A stretch of DNA of 64,000 bases, taken from contig NZ_BJXA01000001.1 of assembly GCF_007990755.1 (NCBI RefSeq), positions 372,001-436,000 of the forward strand, given 5' to 3'. This DNA comes from Nocardia ninae NBRC 108245. GTDB lineage: Bacteria; Actinomycetota; Actinomycetes; Mycobacteriales; Mycobacteriaceae. The notes below the pieces were generated by a model. It was given only the letters and a program-made list of their open reading frames with translations. It was not told where the DNA came from and did no database searches. Below, in pieces: positions 23,278 to 33,173 of this stretch. Made by a program: the position numbers and the translations under genes. Each line of letters begins with the position of its first letter. The first letter of the stretch is position 1.

Positions 23278-24888
23278 ATGCACAAGAGAACAAACGCAAC
23301 GCCCCGCCGACGCGGTTCGTCTCTGCGCCTGCCCATCCTGGCGATCGCGGCCGTCCTGCTGATGACCGGCACCAGCTTCGGACAGTCCACCGCTGCCGAG
23401 GGTGACTGGTCGATGTGGCAATACGACCTGCAGGGTTCTCGGCACAATCCCCACGAGACCGCCATTACCCCGGCCACCGTCGGCTCGCTGCAGCTGAAGT
23501 GGGCGTTCGCATTCCCCGAAACCATTGCCGCGTCCAGTCAGCCCGCGGTCGTGGACGGCACCGTCTACGTCGGCGGCCGCAACGGCACCTTCTACGCGTT
23601 GGACGCCGATACCGGTGCGACCCGATGGTCGTTCCAAGCCGAAACGCCGCTCGGCGGCAACCTTCCGACCTTCGGTCTGCGCAATGGGCCCGCGGTCGCG
23701 GACGGCCTGGTCTACTTCGGCGACAATTCCGCCAGGATGTGGGCCCTCGACGCGGCCACCGGCCAGCAGCGCTGGGTCCGCCAGTTGGACCCCCACCCGT
23801 TCGCCATCATCACCGGCTCGCCCTTGGTGTTCGACGGTCACATCTACGTCGGCGTGTCCAGCCAGGAGCTGGGCCAGGCCACCAGCGACCACTACCCCTG
23901 CTGCACCTTCCGCGGCAGTGTCGTCTCGCTCGACGCCGCGACCGGCGACGTGCAGTGGCAGTACTACACGATCCCGCAACCACAGCCGACCGGCGGCAAA
24001 CCGAACTTCGCACCCAGCGGTGCACCGGTCTGGTCCTCGCAGACTCTCGACGTGCCATCGCGCACGCTCTACTACACCTCGGGCAACCCCTACAGCGGCT
24101 ATCCCGAAGGGGCGGAAGCGATCGGCGCGCTGGACCTCGACACGGGGACGGCCCGGTGGGTTCGACGCATGACGCCGGGTGACCCACCCTGGAACGGCCG
24201 CTGCGTGATACCGCCGCCCGGCGGGAACTGCCCGGATCCCGGCCACGACTTCGACTTCGGTTCGCACCCGAACCTCTTCGAGATCAACGACCGCCTGGTC
24301 GTCGGCGCCGGCCAGAAGAGCGGCGTCTACCACCTGCTCGACGCCACCACCGGTGAGATCATCTGGCAGACCCGGCTGTCCACGCCGAAACCGATTCTGC
24401 CCGCCCCTGGCTCGGAGTCGCTGCAAGGTATCCAATGGGGCGCCAGCTATGACGGCAACCGCCTGTACGTCGCCACCTACCAGGCGCAACCCGGCACGCT
24501 GTATGCGCTGAACCCGGCCACCGGCGAAATGATCTGGGCCACCCCGAATCCCACCGAGGGCTGCCTGATCAACGTGCCTCCGGTACCGATGTCCCCGTTG
24601 TGCCAGCTCGCTATGCCGAACGCCGTCACCACTACCCCCGGCCTGGTCTACGAGGGCAGCATGGACGGCAAGATGCGCGTCTTCTCGGCCGACACCGGCG
24701 CGATTCTCTGGCAATACAACACCGCGAAACCGTTCAAGACGGTGAACGGCGTGCCGGGCCTCGGCGGCGCCATCAACGGTCACGGCGCCGTCGTCGCGAA
24801 CGGCATGGTGTTCACCAACTCCGGTTACGGACGCCAGATCACCACCGGCATGCCGGGCAATGTGTTGCTGGCATTCGGCCTGCCGTAA
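23278..24888 (+). CDS. Secreted PQQ-binding beta-propeller dehydrogenase (polyvinyl-alcohol-dehydrogenase-like)
   Basis: A 536-residue exported quinoprotein. The signal peptide runs to about residue 40 (L-P-I-L-A-I-A-A-V-L-L-M-T-G). Repeats such as V-Y-V-G-G-R-N-G-T-F-Y-A-L-D-A-D-T-G-A-T-R-W are the W-motifs of an eight-bladed PQQ propeller. Adjacent cysteines in H-Y-P-C-C-T-F-R-G match the vicinal disulfide found near PQQ in quinoprotein alcohol dehydrogenases. V-G-A-G-Q-K-S-G resembles polyvinyl alcohol dehydrogenases. There is no cytochrome c CxxCH domain, so an external acceptor is needed. It is divergent from the pqq operon and convergent with the second pqqA; it very likely uses the PQQ made next door. 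The alcohol substrate is unknown. Confidence 0.85.
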   Translation: MHKRTNATPRRRGSSLRLPILAIAAVLLMTGTSFGQSTAAEGDWSMWQYDLQGSRHNPHETAITPATVGSLQLKWAFAFPETIAASSQPAVVDGTVYVGGRNGTFYALDADTGATRWSFQAETPLGGNLPTFGLRNGPAVADGLVYFGDNSARMWALDAATGQQRWVRQLDPHPFAIITGSPLVFDGHIYVGVSSQELGQATSDHYPCCTFRGSVVSLDAATGDVQWQYYTIPQPQPTGGKPNFAPSGAPVWSSQTLDVPSRTLYYTSGNPYSGYPEGAEAIGALDLDTGTARWVRRMTPGDPPWNGRCVIPPPGGNCPDPGHDFDFGSHPNLFEINDRLVVGAGQKSGVYHLLDATTGEIIWQTRLSTPKPILPAPGSESLQGIQWGASYDGNRLYVATYQAQPGTLYALNPATGEMIWATPNPTEGCLINVPPVPMSPLCQLAMPNAVTTTPGLVYEGSMDGKMRVFSADTGAILWQYNTAKPFKTVNGVPGLGGAINGHGAVVANGMVFTNSGYGRQITTGMPGNVLLAFGLP

Positions 24889-24903
24889 CCGCGCGGATTG
24901 ATA

Positions 24904-25020
24904 TCAGCTACGGCCCGCGTAGGCGGTGATTTCGAGGGCGGTATCGAAGAAGGCGAAATCTGGTCGATGCCAAGCCTTCTTGACTACCTCGAGAATGCTG
25001 TTCTGGCCGCTGGCGTGCAT
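24904..25020 (-). CDS. pqqA: Second PQQ precursor peptide PqqA, detached copy
   Basis: A 38-residue open frame, too short for usual gene callers. It ends R-P-D-F-A-F-F-D-T-A-L-E-I-T-A-Y-A-G-R followed by S and stop, identical to the operon copy over these 19 residues and with the E-x-x-x-Y cross-link motif. Its N-terminus (M-H-A-S-G-Q-N-S-I-L-E-V-V-K-K-A-W-H) differs. The pre-start sequence CGGAGGCATTCG is the same as before the first copy, showing duplication that included the ribosome-binding site. It stands alone, 15 bp from the end of the quinoprotein gene and divergent from the soluble glucose dehydrogenase-like gene. It probably feeds the same PqqCDEB enzymes. Confidence 0.9.
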   Translation of the reverse strand: MHASGQNSILEVVKKAWHRPDFAFFDTALEITAYAGRS

Positions 25021-25145
25021 GCGAATGCCTCCGATTGCCGCTCGGGAAAGGTTGGGACTTCATGAGCGTAAGACGCCGTACACCCTTTATCCTCCCCAGT
25101 CGTTCTCCAGTCGAGATGACCGCCCGAATGTGGCTCTACTTAGCT

Positions 25146-26231
25146 ATGACTTCAACACTTCGAAGTGCGGCACATTATGCCGGCACCGCTGTGATCGCTG
25201 TAATGGCAAGTTTTTTCGTCGCGCTGCCCAGTTCCCTCGCGGGACCGGTCACCGCGGCAGGCACCCCGGACCTCAATGCCCCGCAAGAGGTGGGTCGGGA
25301 CATCGACGCGCCATGGGGTCTGACCTTCCTCCCGGACGGCGCCGCCCTGGTAGCCGAGCGCGATACCGGCGTGATCAAACGCGTCGCACCCGGCACCACA
25401 CCCACCCAGGTGTACCGGGTGCCCGGCGTGGTCGCGCGCGGCGAAGGCGGACTCCTCGGCCTCGCCGTGTCGCCGAAGTACGCCGAAAACGGTTACGTCT
25501 ACGCCTATTTCACGGCCAGCGGCGACAACCGGATCGTGCGCTTCCGCTTGGACGGGCAACCGCAAGCGATCTTCACCGGAATCGCGAAGGCCAACATTCA
25601 CAATGGCGGCCGCATCGCCTTCGGCCCCGACGGCATGCTCTATGTCGGAACCGGCGACGCCGGACAGCGGAACAGGTCGCAGGACCCGGCCAGCCCCAAC
25701 GGCAAAATTCTCCGACTCGATCCCGACGGCAAACCGGCACCGGGCAACCCCACGCCGAATTCACCGGTCTACTCCCTCGGCCACCGCAATGTGCAGGGTC
25801 TGGCGTGGGACGCCACCGGGCGGCTCTATGCCACCGAATTCGGGCAGGACACCTACGACGAGGTCAATCTGATCGAGGCGAAGCGCAACTACGGCTGGCC
25901 CGTGGTGGAGGGCAAGGGCGACACCCAGAACGGCCGCTACACCAACCCGCTCGTCACCTGGTCGACCAGTGAAGCCTCCCCCTCCGGCCTCGCGATCACC
26001 GCGAACACGCTGTACGTCGCCGCACTGCGCGGCCAGCGGCTGTGGACCATCCCGCAGCGCGCCGACGGCACGCTGGACCGGCCGGTAGCGCAGCTGCGCA
26101 GCAAGTACGGCCGGCTGCGTACCCCGGTGGTGGCACCGGACGGCGCGCTGTGGCTCACCACCTCCAATACCGACGGCCGCGGCACCGTCCGGGCCGGCGA
26201 CGATCGGGTCATCCGGTTCCCGGCCCGCTAG
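25146..26231 (+). CDS. Secreted PQQ-dependent sugar dehydrogenase (soluble GDH/Asd family)
   Basis: About 361 residues; ATG 25146 gives a clear signal peptide (A-V-I-A-V-M-A-S-F-F-V-A-L-P-S-S-L-A), and ATG 25116 is an alternative. Motifs are those of soluble quinoprotein glucose/aldose-sugar dehydrogenases: D-A-P-W-G-L-T-F-L-P-D-G, G-E-G-G-L-L-G-L-A-V-S-P, I-H-N-G-G-R-I-A-F-G-P-D-G, S-L-G-H-R-N-V-Q-G-L-A-W and the six-bladed propeller lengths. It should oxidise aldose sugars outside the membrane with PQQ. Its position beside pqqA copy 2 supports the cofactor assignment. Confidence 0.88.
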   Translation: MTSTLRSAAHYAGTAVIAVMASFFVALPSSLAGPVTAAGTPDLNAPQEVGRDIDAPWGLTFLPDGAALVAERDTGVIKRVAPGTTPTQVYRVPGVVARGEGGLLGLAVSPKYAENGYVYAYFTASGDNRIVRFRLDGQPQAIFTGIAKANIHNGGRIAFGPDGMLYVGTGDAGQRNRSQDPASPNGKILRLDPDGKPAPGNPTPNSPVYSLGHRNVQGLAWDATGRLYATEFGQDTYDEVNLIEAKRNYGWPVVEGKGDTQNGRYTNPLVTWSTSEASPSGLAITANTLYVAALRGQRLWTIPQRADGTLDRPVAQLRSKYGRLRTPVVAPDGALWLTTSNTDGRGTVRAGDDRVIRFPAR

Positions 26232-26235
26232 GACC

Positions 26236-27602
<1,367 letters not shown>

Positions 27603-27606
<4 letters not shown>

Positions 27607-28898
27607 GCCGGGTTCCGCATTCCGACATACAGCGGGAACTGCTGCGCCAAGGCGTCCACCCGCTTGGTGAGCGCCGCCGAGGCCTCGCCGGTACACAGCG
27701 CCGTCGCGATGATGTCGGCGACCTCGGTGAACGCCGCGATATCGAAGCCGCGCGCGGCCAGCGCCGGTGTGCCGATCCGCAGGCCCGAGCTGATCATCGG
27801 CGGCCGCGGATCGAACGGAATGGCGTTGCGGTTCACCGTGATTCCCAGCCGCTGCAACAGATCCTCGCCCTGCTTACCGTCCAACGGAGCATCACGCAGG
27901 TCGACAAGCACCAGGTGCACATCGGTACCGCCGCTGACCACGCCGATACCGGCCGCCCGGCAATCCTCGGCCAGCAGCCGCTCGGCGAGCAGCCGGGCGC
28001 CCGCGAGGGTCCGCTCCTGCCGCTCGCGGAACGCAGGCTCAGCCGCCATCTTGAAGGCGACCGCCTTGGCCGCGATCACATGCTCGAGCGGTCCGCCCTG
28101 CTGGCCGGGGAACACCGCCGAATCCAGCTTCTTGCCCAATTCCGGTGTGGCGAGGACGAATCCGCCGCGCGGCCCGCCCAGCGTCTTGTGCGTGGTCGAA
28201 GTGACGACGTGCGCGTGCGGCACCGGCGAGGGATGCAACCCGGCCGCGACGAGACCGGCGAAGTGCGCCATATCGACCATCAGGTAGGCACCCACCTGGT
28301 CGGCAATCCGCCGGAATTCGGCGAAGTCCAGCTGACGCGGATAGGCGGACCAACCCGCGATGATCAGCTTCGGCTGATGCTCTTCGGCCAGCCGTGCCAC
28401 CTCGTCCATGTCGACCAGCTGATCCTTAGCCCGAACATGGTATGCGGCAACGTCATACAGCCGCCCGGAGAAGTTGATCTTCATGCCGTGCGTGAGGTGA
28501 CCACCGTGGTCCAGCGCCAAGCCGAGAATGCTGTCACCGGGGCGCAGCAGCGCGTGCATCACCGCGGCGTTCGCCTGCGCACCCGAATGTGGTTGCACGT
28601 TCGCGTATTCGGCGCCGAACAGCGCGCGCAGCCGCGACAGGGCCAGCGACTCGATCTCGTCGATGTGCTCGCAGCCGCCGTAGTAGCGGCGGCCCGGATA
28701 GCCCTCGGCGTACTTGTTGGTCAGCACGGTGCCCTGGGCTTGCATCACCGCGAGCGGCGCGTAGTTCTCCGACGCGATCATCTCCAGTCCGCGTTGCTGG
28801 CGGTCGGTCTCCCGATCGACCATCGCGGCGACCACGGGGTCGAATTCGCGCAGGGAGACATCGAGTGGGGTGCGGAGATCGGCGGCGGGATCTGCCAT
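27603..28898 (-). CDS. glyA: Serine hydroxymethyltransferase
   Basis: A 431-residue PLP enzyme that joins glycine and 5,10-methylene-THF to give serine and THF, or the reverse. [13 protein letters not shown] contains the PLP lysine. M-I-A-S-E-N-Y and [13 protein letters not shown] are signatures. It starts at ATG 28898 behind GAAAGG. The tandem glycine riboswitch in its leader and overlap with sdaA indicate that it works catabolically here, using glycine and methylene-THF from demethylation of betaine; a housekeeping glyA probably exists elsewhere. Confidence 0.96.
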
Positions 28899-28943
28899 GG
28901 GGAGCCTTTCGTCGACGCGTGCGCGCGTAAGTGTGGCTCCTCC

Positions 28944-29118
28944 CGCTCTGTCCTAGGGCCTGAGAGATTCACGCGCTGTGCGTTTGCCCCGTCGGCGAGT
29001 GCCTCGATGCACTACTTTTCAGAGTTGCCTGATGCGCAGCGGTACTGGGCCTGAGAGTTTCCCGGGAGGTGTTGCTCCTTCGGCTCTCCATCGAACGGAT
29101 GGAGATCTCCCGCTGCGT
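28944..29118 (-). promoter_or_regulatory. Tandem glycine riboswitch upstream of glyA-sdaA
   Basis: On the minus strand two aptamers follow one another. Aptamer 1 (about 29118-29036) is closed by GCAGCGG pairing with CCGCTGC and contains GCCGAAGGAGCAA and CTCTCAGGC. Aptamer 2 (about 29024-28946) is closed by CTCTG/CAGAG and contains GCCGACGGGGCAA and CTCTCAGGC. These are the conserved cores of the gcvT-type glycine riboswitch, in the cooperative tandem arrangement. About 46 bases separate aptamer 2 from the glyA start, enough for an expression platform; glycine binding would be expected to switch on glycine catabolism. Confidence 0.93.
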
Positions 29119-29132
29119 GTGCGGCGAATATT

Positions 29133-29159
29133 CAGTTGTTGCATATAGCGCAACAACTG
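29133..29159. promoter_or_regulatory. Inverted-repeat operator upstream of the glyA riboswitch
   Basis: Ten-base arms CAGTTGTTGC and GCAACAACTG are perfectly complementary around a 7-base spacer. The inner GTTGC-N7-GCAAC pattern recurs twice in the promoter region at 39.4-39.6 kb of the same catabolic cluster. It sits just upstream of the riboswitch, where the glyA promoter should be. The nearby IclR regulator is the best candidate to bind it. Confidence 0.7.
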
Positions 29160-29235
29160 CGCAATACGGCACTCAGTATTGTCGGCGGCCGCGCGCGTTG
29201 TCAATGGCGAACCCCGGCCCCAGGAGCCCGGCCCG

Positions 29236-30021
29236 TCAGCCGAAGTAGCCGAGCCGCCTGCTGATGTCCGCGGCGCTCGCGATCGCCAGTTCCGCCATCG
29301 GCGCGAAGCGGTCCGGGCCGAGCCGATACGACGGCCCCGAAACACTCAGTGCCGCGACGATCGCGCCGTTGCTGTCGAAGACGGGAGCGGCGACGGCATT
29401 CAGCCCGATCTCCAATTCCTCACGCACACTTGCCCACCCGTTCTCGCGCACCGCTACCAGCTGGGCGGCCAGGTCGGCGACCTTGGTCAGCGTGTTGACG
29501 GTGTAGCCCTCCAGCTTCGGGCCGACCTGCTTGCGCAGTGCCGCCGGTGCGAGCCCGGACAGCAGCACCTTGCCGCTCGACGTGGCGTGCGCCGGGCAGC
29601 TCTGCCCGACCCAGGAACGCAGGGCGATCGAGCCGGTACCCGCCGCCTCGACGATATTGATGATCCGATTACCGTCCAGCACAGCGATATTCGTGGTCTC
29701 GCCGGTCTCGGCCGCCAGCGCGTTGCACGCGCCCTGGCTCTGCCCGACGAGATCGACCTGCGCACTGGTGGATCCGGCCAGCCGGACGATGGAGAACCCG
29801 AGCCGATACTTGCCGCGGTCGGAGAGCTGCTCGACGTAACCGCGCGATTCCAGCACGGCGACCAACCGGGAGACGGTAGATTTGTGCACGCCCAGTTCGG
29901 CGGCGATCTCCGTGACGCCGGCCTGCCCCAGCTTGGCGATGATCTCCATCACCAGCAGCGCGCGGTCGACCGACTGCACCGCAGCGGCCCGACCTGTGTC
30001 CTCACCATCCTGTTTCGCCAT
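29236..30021 (-). CDS. IclR family transcriptional regulator
   Basis: A 261-residue regulator with an N-terminal winged helix (V-T-E-I-A-A-E-L-G-V-H-K-S-T-V-S-R-L-V-A-V-L-E) and a C-terminal IclR effector-binding domain (R-E-E-L-E-I-G-L-N-A-V-A-A-P-V-F-D). It begins 12 bp after choline dehydrogenase, so it is probably the last gene of that operon. It likely controls choline/betaine catabolism through the GTTGC-N7-GCAAC repeats; this is inference. The effector may be a pathway intermediate. Confidence 0.9.
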   Translation of the reverse strand: MAKQDGEDTGRAAAVQSVDRALLVMEIIAKLGQAGVTEIAAELGVHKSTVSRLVAVLESRGYVEQLSDRGKYRLGFSIVRLAGSTSAQVDLVGQSQGACNALAAETGETTNIAVLDGNRIINIVEAAGTGSIALRSWVGQSCPAHATSSGKVLLSGLAPAALRKQVGPKLEGYTVNTLTKVADLAAQLVAVRENGWASVREELEIGLNAVAAPVFDSNGAIVAALSVSGPSYRLGPDRFAPMAELAIASAADISRRLGYFG

Positions 30022-30033
30022 GACGCCGTCATT

Positions 30034-31593
30034 CTAGGCTGATCCCCTGATCAGGTCCGCGCACTTCTCCGCCATGGCCATGACGGTGATGTTCGGGTTC
30101 ACCGCGGGCAGTTTCGGCATCGCGGACGCGTCGACCACCCGCAGCCGCGACACCCCCTTCACCCGCAGCTCCGGATCGAGCACCGCCAGCGGATCCTCGG
30201 GCGCACCCATCCGTGCGGTGGCGGCCGGGTGGTAGACCGTGTTGTGGGTGGCGTGGATATAGCTCAGCAGCTCGTCGTCGGTGGTCGCGTCCGGTCCGGG
30301 GGCGAGTTCCGCGGCGACCCACTCGCGCAGCGGCGACTGCTCGGCGATCCTGCGGGCCAGCCGAACTCCGGCGAGCATGACCTTCTCGTCGTGGCCGTCC
30401 GGATCGGTGAAGTATCGCGGGTCGACTTTCGGCCTATCCCGGAAGTCGCGGGTGCGTAGCCGGACGGTTCCGCGCGAGCGTCCCTGGGTCACGTTGGGGG
30501 TCAGGCAGAAACCGTTGTCGGTGGTCGGGTAACCGTGGCGCAGGGTGTTCATATCGAACGGCACGCTGCCGTAGTGCATCATCACGTCCGGCAGGCGCAG
30601 CGCCTCGTCGGTGGTGGCGAAGAGCCCGATCTCCCACCACTGCGTCGAGGTCTGCACCATCGGCTTGGCGGCCTCCCAGAACACCAGCCCTTCCACATGG
30701 TCGTCCAGATTCGCGCCGACGCCGGGCGCGTCGACCAGCACCGGAACGCCGATCTCCCGCAGATGATCGGCGGGCCCGATCCCGGACAGCATCAACAACT
30801 TCGGCGTGTCGATGGCGCCCGCGGTGACGACGACCTCGCGCCGAGCCGAGACGGTGTCGTAGCCGGTGAGGTCGGGACGTTGGTAGCGCACGCCGGTCGC
30901 GCCGCGGGCCTCGTCGAAGAGGATCTCGCTGACCCGGCAGTCGGTGCGCACCACCAGATTCGGGCGCGAGTTCAGCACCGGATGCAGGTATGCGTGCGAT
31001 GTCGACATGCGCGTGCCGTCCTCGGCCGCGTTGATCTGGAACCAGCCCGCCCCGTTACGCACGGTGGCGCCCCGGTTGAATTGCACCGTCGGCAAACCGA
31101 CCGCCGCTGCCGCTTCGAGCACCGCAAGGCCGCACGGGTCGACGGGCGGAACATCGCGCAGCCGAACGGGTCCGGTGCGCCCGTGCTGCTCGCCGGGCGC
31201 GTCGTTGTTCTCCAGCCGCGTGACGTAGGGCAGCACCTCGGCCGCGCTCCACCCCTTCGCGCCGAGGGCGGCCCACTCGTCCAGATTCTCCGCGGGCGGC
31301 CAGAAGGCGATACAGGAGTTGTGCGAGGAACATCCGCCGAGCACTTTCGCGCGGGCATGGCGCAGATAGCTGTTCCCGCGTTCCTGCGGTTCGATCAGGT
31401 AGTCCCAGTCGTAGCCGGAGTCCAGCAGGTGCATCCAGCGGGTGAGTTCGAGAATCGCGCGATCGCCGACATCGGACGGACCCGCCTCCAGCAGGCACAC
31501 CGACACGTCCGGATCCTCGCTGAGCCGGGCGGCGAGCACACACCCGGCGGTCCCGCCGCCCGCGATCACGTAGTCGAACACGGTGTCAGCCAT
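30034..31593 (-). CDS. betA: GMC family choline dehydrogenase
   Basis: A 519-residue FAD-dependent glucose-methanol-choline oxidoreductase that oxidises choline to betaine aldehyde. The N-terminus has F-D-Y-V-I-A-G-G-G-T-A-G-C-V-L-A-A-R-L-S-E-D. G-A-I-D-T-P-K-L-L-M-L-S-G-I-G-P is GMC signature 2, and the C-terminal V-N-P-N-I-T-V-M-A-M-A-E-K-C-A block is typical. It is slightly shorter than proteobacterial BetA. The choline assignment rests mostly on context with betaine aldehyde dehydrogenase and the demethylation genes. Its start overlaps the permease stop by 8 bp. Confidence 0.85.
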   Translation of the reverse strand: MADTVFDYVIAGGGTAGCVLAARLSEDPDVSVCLLEAGPSDVGDRAILELTRWMHLLDSGYDWDYLIEPQERGNSYLRHARAKVLGGCSSHNSCIAFWPPAENLDEWAALGAKGWSAAEVLPYVTRLENNDAPGEQHGRTGPVRLRDVPPVDPCGLAVLEAAAAVGLPTVQFNRGATVRNGAGWFQINAAEDGTRMSTSHAYLHPVLNSRPNLVVRTDCRVSEILFDEARGATGVRYQRPDLTGYDTVSARREVVVTAGAIDTPKLLMLSGIGPADHLREIGVPVLVDAPGVGANLDDHVEGLVFWEAAKPMVQTSTQWWEIGLFATTDEALRLPDVMMHYGSVPFDMNTLRHGYPTTDNGFCLTPNVTQGRSRGTVRLRTRDFRDRPKVDPRYFTDPDGHDEKVMLAGVRLARRIAEQSPLREWVAAELAPGPDATTDDELLSYIHATHNTVYHPAATARMGAPEDPLAVLDPELRVKGVSRLRVVDASAMPKLPAVNPNITVMAMAEKCADLIRGSA

Positions 31594-33115
31594 CGGCCCG
31601 CACCTCCGCGGCGTGCGAGGCCAGCGTGCCGATTCGATTGCGCCCCTTCACCGCGTACCACAGCAGGCCGGAACCGAGGATCAGCCCGATGTAGACGAAC
31701 GCACCCCAGGTGTTGTACCAGGGACTGCCGTACACCTCGGGACGCGGCCAGGCCAGGTTGAGCGCCATGCCGACGCCCCACACCACCGCGACGATATTGA
31801 CGAGCATGCCCCACCGTCCCATCGTGAAGTAGCCGCCTTCGGCCAGTTCCTTCGGCGGCCACTGCCCTTGCAGCCGCTTCTTCAGCATCGGCCCGGTCAC
31901 CATCAGGTAGGCCAGGTAGATCATGATGATCGCGATCGATGTCAGCACCGTGAAGATCTTGGGCTGGCCGACATTGATCACCAGGATGAGCGCGGCGAGG
32001 ACGCCGATCAGGATGGCCGGAATCACCGGCGTCTGCGTCTTGGGATGCACCCGCGCGAGCCTCTCGCCGAACGGCAGCGCGTTGTCCCTGGCCATCGCGA
32101 AGGTCAATCGGATGGCGGCCGTGTGCACGGCGAGCGAGCACACCGTCACCGCGACCACGATGCAGCACAGGAAGATCGTGCCGAGCGGACCCCACATCAC
32201 CTGCTCGACGATGTATTGCAGGCCGCCGCTGGAGCTGCCGATCTGCGGGTCGTTGAGATCGGGCGCCGCCATCACGGCGAAGGCCAGGATGCCCCCGCCG
32301 ATGACGAACGAGGCCAGCACGGCGCGCAGGATGGCCTTTGGCGCGGTGCGCCGCGGCTCGACCGTCTCCTCACCCAGCGAACTCGCGGTGTCGAAGCCGT
32401 ACATGACGTAGCCGGAGGCGAGCGAGGCCACCAGGAACGCGCCGAGATAGCCGCCGGACTCCCCCGCGCCGTAACCGTGGGTCGAGAAGAACACCTGCGG
32501 ACCACGAGTCGCGTTGGCCGCCAGGATGATCACGATCAGCACCGCCGCGATGAGCTCGATGAACACGCCCGAGCTGTTGATCCGCGCCATCAGCCGCACG
32601 CCGAGCGCGTTGATCGTGGTGGTGAACACGATCATGATGGTGCCGAGCAGCACCGCGTTGGTGGCGTAGTCGTACTCCCCGGTCCCGTCGCCGATGATCT
32701 GGAAGCCGCTCCACAGCCGCGGCAAGTTCAGCTGGAGCGCGAGTACCACGGCGGCCAGCGTCACGATCGAGGCGGTCAGCATCAGCCAGCCCGACGACCA
32801 TCCGACGATTCTGCTGCCCAACGACTTCGACCAGTTGTAGACCGACCCGGCCACCGGATAGCGCGCCGCGAGTTCCATGAAGCACAGCGCGACAGCCAGC
32901 TGTCCGACGAAAACGAGCGGCCAGGACCACAGATACGCGGGTCCGGCGCTGCCGAATCCGAAATAGAACAGCTGGAATGTGCCGGTGAGGATGGAGATAT
33001 AGCTGACGCCGGCCGCGAAGCTCGCGAATTTTCCGATGCTGCGGTCGAGGGATTCCTTGTAGCCGAAATCCGCCATGCCGGTACCGTCGGGCACCCCGCG
33101 CTCTGTGACTACCAT
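31586..33115 (-). CDS. APC superfamily amino acid/amine permease
   Basis: A 509-residue transporter with about twelve hydrophobic segments, of the amino acid-polyamine-organocation superfamily. F-A-A-G-V-S-Y-I-S-I-L-T-G near the start and G-Y-V-M-Y-G-F-D-T-A-S-S-L-G-E-E-T in the sixth helix region are typical of GABA/choline-type permeases. Start is ATG 33115 (M-V-V-T-E-R-G). It is inside the choline operon and so probably imports choline, betaine or a related amine. This is not the BCCT family more often used for choline. Confidence 0.87.
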   Translation of the reverse strand: MVVTERGVPDGTGMADFGYKESLDRSIGKFASFAAGVSYISILTGTFQLFYFGFGSAGPAYLWSWPLVFVGQLAVALCFMELAARYPVAGSVYNWSKSLGSRIVGWSSGWLMLTASIVTLAAVVLALQLNLPRLWSGFQIIGDGTGEYDYATNAVLLGTIMIVFTTTINALGVRLMARINSSGVFIELIAAVLIVIILAANATRGPQVFFSTHGYGAGESGGYLGAFLVASLASGYVMYGFDTASSLGEETVEPRRTAPKAILRAVLASFVIGGGILAFAVMAAPDLNDPQIGSSSGGLQYIVEQVMWGPLGTIFLCCIVVAVTVCSLAVHTAAIRLTFAMARDNALPFGERLARVHPKTQTPVIPAILIGVLAALILVINVGQPKIFTVLTSIAIIMIYLAYLMVTGPMLKKRLQGQWPPKELAEGGYFTMGRWGMLVNIVAVVWGVGMALNLAWPRPEVYGSPWYNTWGAFVYIGLILGSGLLWYAVKGRNRIGTLASHAAEVRADG

Positions 33116-33173
33116 CGTTACTCTTTCGCGGTAATGGCCGATACGGGCTGTCCGGCCGACAATGAAACTACGA

